A DNA stretch of 64,000 nt from Streptomyces mutomycini. GTDB taxonomy: Bacteria > Actinomycetota > Actinomycetes > Streptomycetales > Streptomycetaceae. This document shows, piece after piece, positions 9,136 to 16,172 of the stretch. The translations under genes and the position numbers were made by a program. The notes below the pieces were generated by a model. That model was not told where the DNA came from. It made no database searches and saw nothing but the letters and a program-made list of their open reading frames with translations. The stretch lies in assembly GCF_001700505.1 (NCBI RefSeq), contig NZ_MAPV01000031.1:49412-113411 (forward strand). Reading direction: 5' to 3'. Each line of letters begins with the position of its first letter. Within the stretch, counting starts at the first letter, position 1.

Positions 9136-9207
9136 ACGCGTAACAGCGCATTCGCGCTGGCCTCGCCAGGTTGGCGGGCAACGTACAGGCAGGCGCTGGT
9201 CCTCGGC

Positions 9208-9711
9208 GTGTTCACCTGCGGTCTGCTGGCCGGCGGGGTGCTGACGGCCGGGGTGCTGTGGCTCCTGTCCGGTCTCTTCGCGCCGCTCCCGGCCGTCGTG
9301 CGGCAAGGGCTGATCGTGGCGGTCGTCCTGCTCGCCGCGCTGCGCGACGCGGGCAAGCTGTCGCTACGGCTGCCGCAGAACGCCCGGCAGATCCCGCAGG
9401 ACGTCCTGCGCCGTCATCTGGCGCGCGGCGCGCTGCAGTTCGGCTTCGAGCTCGGTACGGGTGTGCGCACCTATGTCTCGGCGAGCGCGCCGTACGCGAT
9501 CGCGGTGGCGGTGCTCCTCTCCGGGGGCTCCTACGCGCCCGCCCTGGCCGTCGGACTCGGCTTCGGAGCGGGCCGGGCGCTCACCCCGGCTCTGCGCAGA
9601 CTCTCCGGAGACGGGGAGCGCTGGGACGACCTTCTCACGGCGCGGCTGAGCGGCATGACCGTCGTGTGCTCCGTGCTGATCGCCGCTGCCGCCCTCACGG
9701 TCCGGCAGTAG
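9208..9711 (+). CDS. integral membrane protein of unknown function
   Basis: 167 residues from GTG 9208; the start is uncertain because the ribosome-binding site is weak (AGGCAGG near 9187) and the frame is open back to the TGA at 9133. Hydrophobic segments cover about 2-25, 32-46, 88-112 and 145-165, with a polar amphipathic linker RLPQNARQIPQDVLRRHLAR. It is the last gene of the run starting at 6161. I recognise no family. It may dock the MauE/MauD-like pair or transport something, but nothing in the sequence decides this. Confidence 0.6.
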   Translation: MFTCGLLAGGVLTAGVLWLLSGLFAPLPAVVRQGLIVAVVLLAALRDAGKLSLRLPQNARQIPQDVLRRHLARGALQFGFELGTGVRTYVSASAPYAIAVAVLLSGGSYAPALAVGLGFGAGRALTPALRRLSGDGERWDDLLTARLSGMTVVCSVLIAAAALTVRQ

Positions 9712-9921
9712 CGTCGTCACCTCGCTTCGCCGACCCACCCCGGCCGGGGGCCGTCCGTCGCATTGCATCAGATATCGCAACTCCCTTTGCTCGCAAGTTA
9801 GTTGTGCCGGAGGTCTGGTCCTGTGGCAGATGGGGATGGTGTGGACACGCCACTGAGAGGGGCGTCAAACTCGCCTCAGCCCTCTAGCGGGGGATCGGGA
9901 AGGACTCGCAACGGAGGCGCC

Positions 9922-10656
9922 ATGTTGAGGCGTACGATCCAGCTCGCCCTATCATTTGTCATGATCATGACGGCCGCGGTCGGAGGGGTGCTGGCCACGG
10001 CCGCCCCGGCCCAGGCCGACGAGTGCTACAGCTGGGGCCGCACCCTGTCCGAAGGCATGTCGGGCGCCGACGTGACCCAGCTGCAGATCCGGGTGGCCGG
10101 GCACGTCGACTACGGCGAGATCCTCTCCGTCGACGGCAACTTCGGCCCGCGGACCAAGGCCGCGGTCACCAAGTTCCAGCAGGCGTACGGCCTCGGAGCG
10201 GACGGCATCGCGGGTTCCCAGACGTTCAGCAAGATCTACGCACTGCAGGACCCGGACTGCACCCCCATCCACTTCACCTACGCCGAACTGAACAACTGCA
10301 ACTCCGACTGGTCCGGTGGTGCGGTCAGTGCCGCGACGGCCAAGTCCAACGGACTGCGCACGATGTGGAGGCTGGAGGCCATGCGGCACGCGATGGGCGA
10401 CGTGCCGATCGTCGTGTCCAGCGGATTCCGCTCCACGGCCTGCAACAACGCGGCGGGCGGTGCCTCGAACAGCCGGCACCTCTACGGTGACGCCGCCGAC
10501 CTGGTAGGCAGCCCGTCGTTCTGCGCGCTCGCCCAGCGGGCTCGCTCGCACGGCTTCGGCGGCATCTACGGCCCCGGCTACCCCGACCACAACGACCACA
10601 CGCACGTGGACGGACGCACCAGCCGCTCCTGGTCCGCGCCCAACTGCGGCGTCTGA
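9922..10656 (+). CDS. secreted M15 zinc D-Ala-D-Ala carboxypeptidase with wall-binding domain
   Basis: 244 residues from ATG 9922 with GGAGG four bases upstream. A Sec signal peptide (1-32, cleavage near AQA) is followed by a PG_binding_1 domain (about 44-105: VDGNFGPRTKAAVTKFQ) and a peptidase M15 domain (115-244). Zinc ligands fit SRHLYGDAAD (His186, Asp193, spacing seven as in the Streptomyces albus G enzyme) and HTHVD (His226/His228). It should trim the terminal D-Ala of peptidoglycan stems outside the cell. A very strong hairpin follows, so it is transcribed separately from the next gene. Confidence 0.9.
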   Translation: MLRRTIQLALSFVMIMTAAVGGVLATAAPAQADECYSWGRTLSEGMSGADVTQLQIRVAGHVDYGEILSVDGNFGPRTKAAVTKFQQAYGLGADGIAGSQTFSKIYALQDPDCTPIHFTYAELNNCNSDWSGGAVSAATAKSNGLRTMWRLEAMRHAMGDVPIVVSSGFRSTACNNAAGGASNSRHLYGDAADLVGSPSFCALAQRARSHGFGGIYGPGYPDHNDHTHVDGRTSRSWSAPNCGV

Positions 10657-10685
10657 CCGCCGAGTCTCCACGCACCCGCACAGCA

Positions 10686-10728
10686 GCCCGCCTTCCCCGG
10701 GCCGGCCTCCGGCCCGGGGAAGGCGGGC
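10686..10728. terminator. exceptionally strong hairpin terminator
   Basis: A perfect 20-bp stem (10686-10705 with 10709-10728) closes on a three-base loop, 30 bases after the M15 peptidase stop. No T-tract follows, as is usual in Streptomyces. It is long enough to act in both directions. Confidence 0.85.
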
Positions 10729-10859
10729 CCGCACCGTCCGCAGGGTGCGCGGCCGATCCGCCTCCGGCCACGGGCAGGCGCCGCTCGTGGCCGAACCGGA
10801 GCAGACCCGCCGTGCCGCTCTCCCTCACTCTCCCCCCGCATCCGAGTAGGAGTGAACCG

Positions 10860-12608
10860 ATGTCGTCCTGGATCCCCTGGCGCGCCCGCGCCGGAACTGC
10901 CCTGCTGGCAGTGCTAGCCGGTATCGGCGCGTTCGCCGCCCCCGTTTCCGCCCAGGCAGATTCTCAACCCGAGGGTCTGCAGAGCGTCACCTACCACGGC
11001 TACCGCATCGAGGTGCCTGCCGAATGGCAGGTGGTCGATCTGGCCGAGAACCCGCGTGCCTGTCTCCGGTTCGACAGACCCGCCGTCTACCTGGGCGAGC
11101 CCGCCGAGCAGAACGACTGCCCCGCCGGAGTCGTCGGCCGTTCGGCGGGCATCGTCGTGGAGCCCATCACAGCCCGCTCCGCAGGCCAGGCGACGGCGGC
11201 GACCGCGCGGACCCAGCGCGGCAAGGCCATCGCCCCGACCGCCGCGTCCAGCAACGGCACCATCCAGATCGCGGTCGAGGACGCCGGCGTCCTCGTGACC
11301 GCAGCCCACACACCGGAGACCGAGAACCTCGTACGCGGCGTCCTCGCCTCGGCCGAGCTCACAGGGAGCGCCGAGCGCACCGCGCTGCCCAGCGCGGCCC
11401 GGCGCTCCGACGCCACCCCCCTGGCTGCGGCCGGACCGCAACCCGGCAGCTACGTGGGCAAGGGCTTCGACGCCTGTACCGCGCCCTCGCAGGCCGCCAT
11501 GAACGCCTGGCAGGCGAGCTCGCCCTACAGTGCGGTCGGCGTCTACATCAGCGGCTCCTTCCGCGGCTGCGCCCAGCCGAATCTGACGGCGAGCTGGGTG
11601 ACGAGCCAGACCAACAACGGATGGCGCCTGTTCCCCATCGATGTCGGCCGCCAGGCACCGTGCACCAGCTACTCGCTGAAGATGTCCACCGATCCGGCCA
11701 CGGCCAGGTCCCAGGGCGTCACCGCGGCGGCCGGCGCCATCACCGCCGCTTCGGGCCTGGGCATCCCGGCGGGCAGCGCCATCTACAGCGACATCGAGGC
11801 GTACACCTCCACGGCCTCCTGCAAGGCGTCCGTGCTGTCGTACCTGTCCGGCTGGACCGAACGGCTGCACAGCAGCGGCTACCTGTCGGGCTTCTACTCC
11901 AGCGCCGCCTCAGGCATCAAGGACGCCGCCGCCGAGTACAACAACGCCGCCTACACGCGCGTCGACCACCTCTTCTACGCGTGGTGGAACGGCGCCGCCG
12001 ACACCAACACCGGTACCTACGTGCCGTCCTCCTACTGGTCCAACCACCAGCGGATCCACCAGTACGCGGGCGAGGTCACCGAGTCCTACGGCGGCTACTC
12101 GATCAACATAGACCGCGACTACCTGGACGTCGGCAACGGCTCCACGCCCACACCCAGCTGCAGTGGGGCGAACGTCGACTTCACCGCGTACACCACCGTC
12201 CAGAGCGGCTCGAGCGGAGACCGGGTCAAGGCCGCCCAGTGCCTGCTCAAGGCCGCCGGCTTCGACCCGGGCACCCCCGACGGGATCTTCGGGCCCGACA
12301 CGACCGCCGCCGCCCGGAACTTCCAGTCCAGTAAAGGGCTCACGGCGGACGGTGTGGTCGGCGCGAAGACCTGGACGGCCCTGCTGTCCCGCGGATCCAC
12401 CCCGACCGTCCAGAGCGGCTCGACGGGAGAGGCCGTCACCCGGCTGCAGCGCGCCCTGACCGCCGCGCTCGCCCGGACGGTGGCCATCGACGGCGTGTTC
12501 GGCTCGGGCACCGGTCAGGCCGTACGCGACTACCAGTCCTCGCGCGGGCTGGGTGCCGACGGCATCGTCGGCCCCGCCACCTGGGGCGCCCTCCAGTCCG
12601 GAAAGTGA
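10860..12608 (+). CDS. secreted DUF1906 (Rv2525c-like) glycoside-hydrolase-like protein with two wall-binding domains
   Basis: 582 residues from ATG 10860 (AGGAG at 10849-10853). A signal peptide (about 1-38, cleavage near SAQA) leads into a 150-residue uncharacterised region. Next comes a DUF1906 domain (about 198-425) opening GKGFDACTAPSQAAMNAW, with VGVYISGS and IYSDIEAY strands of the TIM-barrel-like fold. Two PG_binding_1 repeats (about 450-510 and 520-580) end the protein. DUF1906 proteins are related to GH25-like lysozymes; substrate and activity are mostly unproven, so muramidase function is inference. It shares the wall-binding module with its neighbours at 8026, 9922 and 12643. Confidence 0.88.
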   Translation: MSSWIPWRARAGTALLAVLAGIGAFAAPVSAQADSQPEGLQSVTYHGYRIEVPAEWQVVDLAENPRACLRFDRPAVYLGEPAEQNDCPAGVVGRSAGIVVEPITARSAGQATAATARTQRGKAIAPTAASSNGTIQIAVEDAGVLVTAAHTPETENLVRGVLASAELTGSAERTALPSAARRSDATPLAAAGPQPGSYVGKGFDACTAPSQAAMNAWQASSPYSAVGVYISGSFRGCAQPNLTASWVTSQTNNGWRLFPIDVGRQAPCTSYSLKMSTDPATARSQGVTAAAGAITAASGLGIPAGSAIYSDIEAYTSTASCKASVLSYLSGWTERLHSSGYLSGFYSSAASGIKDAAAEYNNAAYTRVDHLFYAWWNGAADTNTGTYVPSSYWSNHQRIHQYAGEVTESYGGYSINIDRDYLDVGNGSTPTPSCSGANVDFTAYTTVQSGSSGDRVKAAQCLLKAAGFDPGTPDGIFGPDTTAAARNFQSSKGLTADGVVGAKTWTALLSRGSTPTVQSGSTGEAVTRLQRALTAALARTVAIDGVFGSGTGQAVRDYQSSRGLGADGIVGPATWGALQSGK

Positions 12609-12642
12609 GCAGGCGAATGAACAGGAAAGTGAGGCAGAAACC

Positions 12643-13581
12643 ATGAGACGACTCGCACGCGTCATCACGCTGTTCGCCGCGTTGGCGGGCCTGCTCCTCG
12701 GACTGGGCGTCCCCGCGCAGGCCTTCCCGCAGGCGGCGTTCCCGCTGACCAGCAGCGGCAACCGGGGCTCCGACGTCGTCGCGCTGCAGCACCTGCTTGC
12801 CGCGCACGGCCGCCCCGTGGCAGTGGACGGTGCCTTCGGCTCGGGCACCCGGAGCGCCGTGGTGGGCTTCCAGCAGTCCAAGGGCCTGACCGCGGACGGC
12901 ATCGTCGGGCCCGCCACCTGGGGCGCGCTCGCCATCACCGTTCGACAGGGCGACAACGGGCCGGCGGTGACGGCCCTCCAGTCGCTGCTCAACGCCAAGC
13001 GGGGCGCCGGCCTCTCGGCGGACGGGGCCTTCGGACCCGCCACCGGCACCGCCGTCCGCACCTTCCAGTCCCATGCGGGAATCGGGGCGGACGGCGTCGT
13101 CGGGCCGACCACCTGGCAGAACCTGCTGTGGCACTACGAGAACATCAACTTCGGCGGCAGCACGATGTGCGCGCAGAGCCCCGACGGCAACGCGGGTGCC
13201 CACTGGGCGACAGCCGGCGCCGTCGGCCAGCTGGAGGCCGCCGCCGCCACCTTCGCCGCCACCGGGAACGGCAGACTGCCGGTCGGCGACGCGGGCTTCG
13301 AGCACGGCGGGGACATCGCCGGCCACGGCAGCCACGAAGTCGGGATGGACATCGACGTGTGGCCCGCCCGCACCGACTCGGCGCAGTGCACCGCGGGGCG
13401 TATCACGTGGCAGTCGAGCACGTACGACCGCGCGGCCACCCGCAGGCTCGTGCAGGAGATCCGGGCGAAGGCCCCCGGCCACGTCCAGCTGATCTTCTTC
13501 AACGACCCGCAGCTGATCTCGGAAGGGCTGACCACGAGCTACGCGAACCACGACAACCACCTGCACATCCGCTACCGGTAG
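12643..13581 (+). CDS. secreted MepA-like murein endopeptidase with two wall-binding domains
   Basis: 312 residues from ATG 12643, 35 bases after the DUF1906 gene and likely co-transcribed. A signal peptide (1-27, cleavage after AQA) precedes two PG_binding_1 domains (about 38-96 and 100-160). Residues 165-312 resemble penicillin-insensitive murein endopeptidase: HGSHEVGMDIDVWP gives His231 and Asp238 with the family's spacing of seven, LIFFNDPQL follows, and NHDNHLHIR supplies the last His pair. It probably cuts peptide cross-links in the wall. MepA itself is Gram-negative and periplasmic; this wall-anchored version is an actinobacterial variant. Confidence 0.87.
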   Translation: MRRLARVITLFAALAGLLLGLGVPAQAFPQAAFPLTSSGNRGSDVVALQHLLAAHGRPVAVDGAFGSGTRSAVVGFQQSKGLTADGIVGPATWGALAITVRQGDNGPAVTALQSLLNAKRGAGLSADGAFGPATGTAVRTFQSHAGIGADGVVGPTTWQNLLWHYENINFGGSTMCAQSPDGNAGAHWATAGAVGQLEAAAATFAATGNGRLPVGDAGFEHGGDIAGHGSHEVGMDIDVWPARTDSAQCTAGRITWQSSTYDRAATRRLVQEIRAKAPGHVQLIFFNDPQLISEGLTTSYANHDNHLHIRYR

Positions 13582-13587
13582 CGAGCC

Positions 13588-13625
13588 GGCCGCGGGACCC
13601 GGGCCCCGCCCGCGGACCCGCGGCC
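13588..13625. terminator. bidirectional terminator between convergent genes
   Basis: GGCCGCGGG (13588-13596) pairs with CCCGCGGCC (13617-13625), with more GC pairing inside the loop. It sits between the endopeptidase stop and the selD stop, which face each other. Confidence 0.7.
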
Positions 13626-13636
13626 GTCCACAGCGC

Positions 13637-14677
13637 TCAGCGGATCACCAGCGTGGTGCCGGCCACGGCGGGAACCAGTTCCCCGATGACCGGATGTCCA
13701 GGCACCTCGCCGGCGACCAGCAGCCCGCCGGAGGTCTGTGCGTCGGCGAGCAGGTGCAGTCGGTCCTCGCCCGCCCGTCCCGCGTCGAGGTGCGGGCGCA
13801 CCCATTCGAGATTGCGCAGGGTGCCGCCGCTGACGTACCCGGCCCGCAGGGACTCCCGGGCGCCGTCGAGCAAGGGGACGGCGGCGGCGTCCACCACGGC
13901 CGTGACGCCGCTGGCCCGGGCCAGCTTGTGCAGATGGCCGAGCAGCCCGAATCCGGTCACATCGGTGGCGCACACGGCGCCGGCCTCCAGGGCGGCCGCA
14001 GCGGCCTTGTCGTTGAGCGCCGCCATGGAGGCGACGGCGTGCGCGAAGACCTCACCGGTCCGCTTGTGACGGTTGTTGAGTATCCCGACGCCCAGCGGCT
14101 TGGTCAGGGTCAGGGGCACACCCGGCCGGCCGGCGTCGTTGCGCAGCAGCCGGTCCGGATCCACCAGGCCGGTCACGGCCATTCCGTAGAGCGGCTCCGG
14201 GCTGTCGATGCTGTGGCCGCCGCCGACGAAGCAGCCGGCGCCGCGGGCGACTTCGAGCGCACCCGCCAGGACCTCCCGGGCCAGCTCCGCGGGCAGTACG
14301 TCACGGGGCCAGCCCAGCAGGTTGAGCCCGACCACGGGCCGTCCGCCCATCGCGTAGACGTCGGACAGGGCGTTGGCCGCGGCGATCCGGCCCCAGTCGC
14401 GGGCGTCGTCGACGACAGGCGTGAAGAAGTCGGCTGTCGAGACCAGGGCGGTGCCGTCACCGGTGAGCACCACCGCGGCGTCGTCACCGTCGTCGAGTCC
14501 GACCAGCAGCCGGTCCTCGGCGCCGCCCGGGGCCTGTCCGGAGTTCCGGGGCGGCAGCAGTCCGGCGACCATCGCCTCCAGTTCCCCCGGAGGGATCTTG
14601 CAGGCGCAGCCGCCGCCGTGCGCGAACTGGGTCAGCCGGATGGGCGTGGCCGGTCCGGCGGGGCCAACTGACGTCAT
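13637..14677 (-). CDS. selD: selenide, water dikinase
   Basis: 346 residues, start ATG 14677. It makes selenophosphate from selenide and ATP, the selenium donor for selenocysteine. The glycine-rich N-terminal loop HGGGCACKIPP carries the catalytic Cys24 and Lys27 (the E. coli pair is Cys17/Lys20), so this is the cysteine form rather than a selenoprotein. The AIR-synthase-like domains follow: LLVGLDDGDDAAVVL, TADFFTPVVDDARDWGRIAA, YAMGGRPVVGLNLLGWP, and GFGLLGHLHKLARASG. Length is normal. It is divergent from tRNA-Sec, selA and selB, which form the rest of the pathway. Confidence 0.96.
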   Translation of the reverse strand: MTSVGPAGPATPIRLTQFAHGGGCACKIPPGELEAMVAGLLPPRNSGQAPGGAEDRLLVGLDDGDDAAVVLTGDGTALVSTADFFTPVVDDARDWGRIAAANALSDVYAMGGRPVVGLNLLGWPRDVLPAELAREVLAGALEVARGAGCFVGGGHSIDSPEPLYGMAVTGLVDPDRLLRNDAGRPGVPLTLTKPLGVGILNNRHKRTGEVFAHAVASMAALNDKAAAAALEAGAVCATDVTGFGLLGHLHKLARASGVTAVVDAAAVPLLDGARESLRAGYVSGGTLRNLEWVRPHLDAGRAGEDRLHLLADAQTSGGLLVAGEVPGHPVIGELVPAVAGTTLVIR

Positions 14678-14696
14678 AGGGCGATCATTTCACCTC

Positions 14697-14727
14697 TTGC
14701 CCCAGCAGTGTGCGGGGACCACAATCT
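14697..14727 (+). promoter_or_regulatory. possible promoter for selC-selA-selB
   Basis: TTGCCC (14697-14702) and CAATCT (14722-14727), 19 bases apart, end seven bases before the first base of the tRNA. Position suits a tRNA promoter; the match is only fair. Confidence 0.35.
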
Positions 14728-14733
14728 TGCTCC

Positions 14734-14826
14734 GGAGGCGTTGGGCGGGCTGGTGCCCCTCCCGATCTTCAAAATCGGTGTGGTCCGGAAACCGGGCCAG
14801 GCGGGTTCGATTCCCGTCCGCCTCCG
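14734..14826 (+). tRNA. selC: tRNA-Sec (UCA anticodon)
   Basis: The acceptor stem GGAGGCG (14734-14740) pairs with CGCCTCC (14819-14825), with discriminator G at 14826 and no encoded CCA. The anticodon stem CCGAT/ATCGG encloses the loop CTTCAAA with anticodon TCA at 14769-14771. A long variable arm (GGTCCGG/CCGGGCC) and a five-pair T stem with TTCGATT loop follow. The 93-base length, UCA anticodon and long extra arm identify selenocysteine tRNA. It lies between selD and selA, as expected. Confidence 0.96.
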
Positions 14827-14850
14827 CTGACTTCGACAGGGGTGGCGCGG

Positions 14851-16170
14851 GTGGCGGACGAGACGGACGAGTCGTCTGCGGACATCCGGCGGCAGGTGCC
14901 GAGTACCACGGTGCTCCTAGGCGACCCGCGACTGAGCGAGGCGTCCGCACGGCTGGGCAGGCCCATCGTCAAGGCCGCGGTCGGCACCGCCCAACAGCTC
15001 GTACGCGAAGGACGGATCGGCCCGGGCGACGCGGTCCACGCCGCACTTGCCGCGCTCCCCGCACACACGGCCGGACTGAGACCCGTGCACAACGCCACCG
15101 GCGTCGTACTGCACACCAATCTGGGACGTGCCCCGCTGTCGCCGTCCGCACTGGAGGCGATGGCGGCGGCAGGCGGGTACACGGACGTCGAGCTGGACCT
15201 CGGCACCGGCAGACGGGCGCCACGCGGCCGCGGCGCCATGGCCGCCCTGCGGGAAGCGGTGCCGGCCGCGGAAGAGGTGCACGTGGTCAACAACGGAGCC
15301 GCCGCCCTGGCCCTGGCGGCGGTGACGCTGGCCCCGGGGCGCGACATCCTGCTCAGCCGGGGCGAGTTCGTGGAGATCGGCGACGGCTTCCGGATACCCG
15401 AACTGCTGGCCTCCTGCGGCGCCCGGATACGCGAGGTCGGCACCACCAACCGGACCCGTCTCGGCGACTACGCGGACGCCGCCGGCCCGGACACCGGCTT
15501 CATCCTCAAGGTCCACCCGTCGAACTTCACGGTGAGCGGCTTCACCGGGGGAGTGGGCCCCGGGGAACTGGCCTCGCTGGGCCTGCCCGTCGTCGTCGAC
15601 ATCGGCTCCGGCCTCCTCGCCCCCGACCCGGTACTGCCGGACGAGCCCGACGCGGCCACGGCCCTGCGCGCCGGGGCCACCCTGGTCACCGCCAGCGGGG
15701 ACAAGCTGCTCGGCGGGCCGCAGGCCGGGCTGGTCCTCGGCGTGGCCGCCGTCGTGGAACGGATGCGCCGCCATCCGCTGGCCCGAGCCCTGCGCGTGGA
15801 CAAGTTCACCCTGGCCGCGCTGGAAGCGACACTGCGCGGTCCCGAGCCTCCCGTGCACGCAGCCGTGCACATGCCGCTGCCGCAACTGCGCATCCGCACG
15901 CTGCGCCTGGCCGAGGATGCTGCCCGCCGAGGTCTGGACGCGCGCGTCGTACCCCACGAGGCGGTGGTCGGAGGAGGCGGCGCGCCCGGGACCGTTCTGC
16001 CGTCCTGCGCGCTCAGCATCCCCGACGACCTGGCAGAACCGCTGCGCACCGGTGAACCGGCCGTGCTCGGGCGGGTGGTGCGCGGCCGGTTGCTGCTGGA
16101 CCTCCGGTGCGTACCGCAGGAGTGCGACAGCGACATCCTCGCGGCGGTGCTGCGTGCGGCGGGGCGGTGA
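14851..16170 (+). CDS. selA: L-seryl-tRNA(Sec) selenium transferase
   Basis: 439 residues from GTG 14851 (GACAGGGG lies 8 bases upstream); GTG 14842, three codons earlier, is an alternative. The PLP enzyme converts seryl-tRNA-Sec to selenocysteinyl-tRNA-Sec using selenophosphate. Motifs: NATGVVLHTNLGRAPL (81-96), ELDLGTGRR (114-122), VVNNGAAA (145-152), and the PLP lysine in TASGDKLLGGPQAG (Lys285). Length is close to the usual 460. It begins 24 bases after tRNA-Sec and ends two bases before selB, so tRNA, selA and selB form one unit. Confidence 0.95.
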   Translation: MADETDESSADIRRQVPSTTVLLGDPRLSEASARLGRPIVKAAVGTAQQLVREGRIGPGDAVHAALAALPAHTAGLRPVHNATGVVLHTNLGRAPLSPSALEAMAAAGGYTDVELDLGTGRRAPRGRGAMAALREAVPAAEEVHVVNNGAAALALAAVTLAPGRDILLSRGEFVEIGDGFRIPELLASCGARIREVGTTNRTRLGDYADAAGPDTGFILKVHPSNFTVSGFTGGVGPGELASLGLPVVVDIGSGLLAPDPVLPDEPDAATALRAGATLVTASGDKLLGGPQAGLVLGVAAVVERMRRHPLARALRVDKFTLAALEATLRGPEPPVHAAVHMPLPQLRIRTLRLAEDAARRGLDARVVPHEAVVGGGGAPGTVLPSCALSIPDDLAEPLRTGEPAVLGRVVRGRLLLDLRCVPQECDSDILAAVLRAAGR

Positions 16171-16172
16171 TC

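Noticed and set aside
9715..9921. c-di-AMP (ydaO) riboswitch upstream of the M15 peptidase, as found before other Streptomyces wall hydrolases
   Set aside because: The leader has GGGGGA stretches, but the conserved CCGACAGCTAAC-type segment and the pseudoknot arms are not present.
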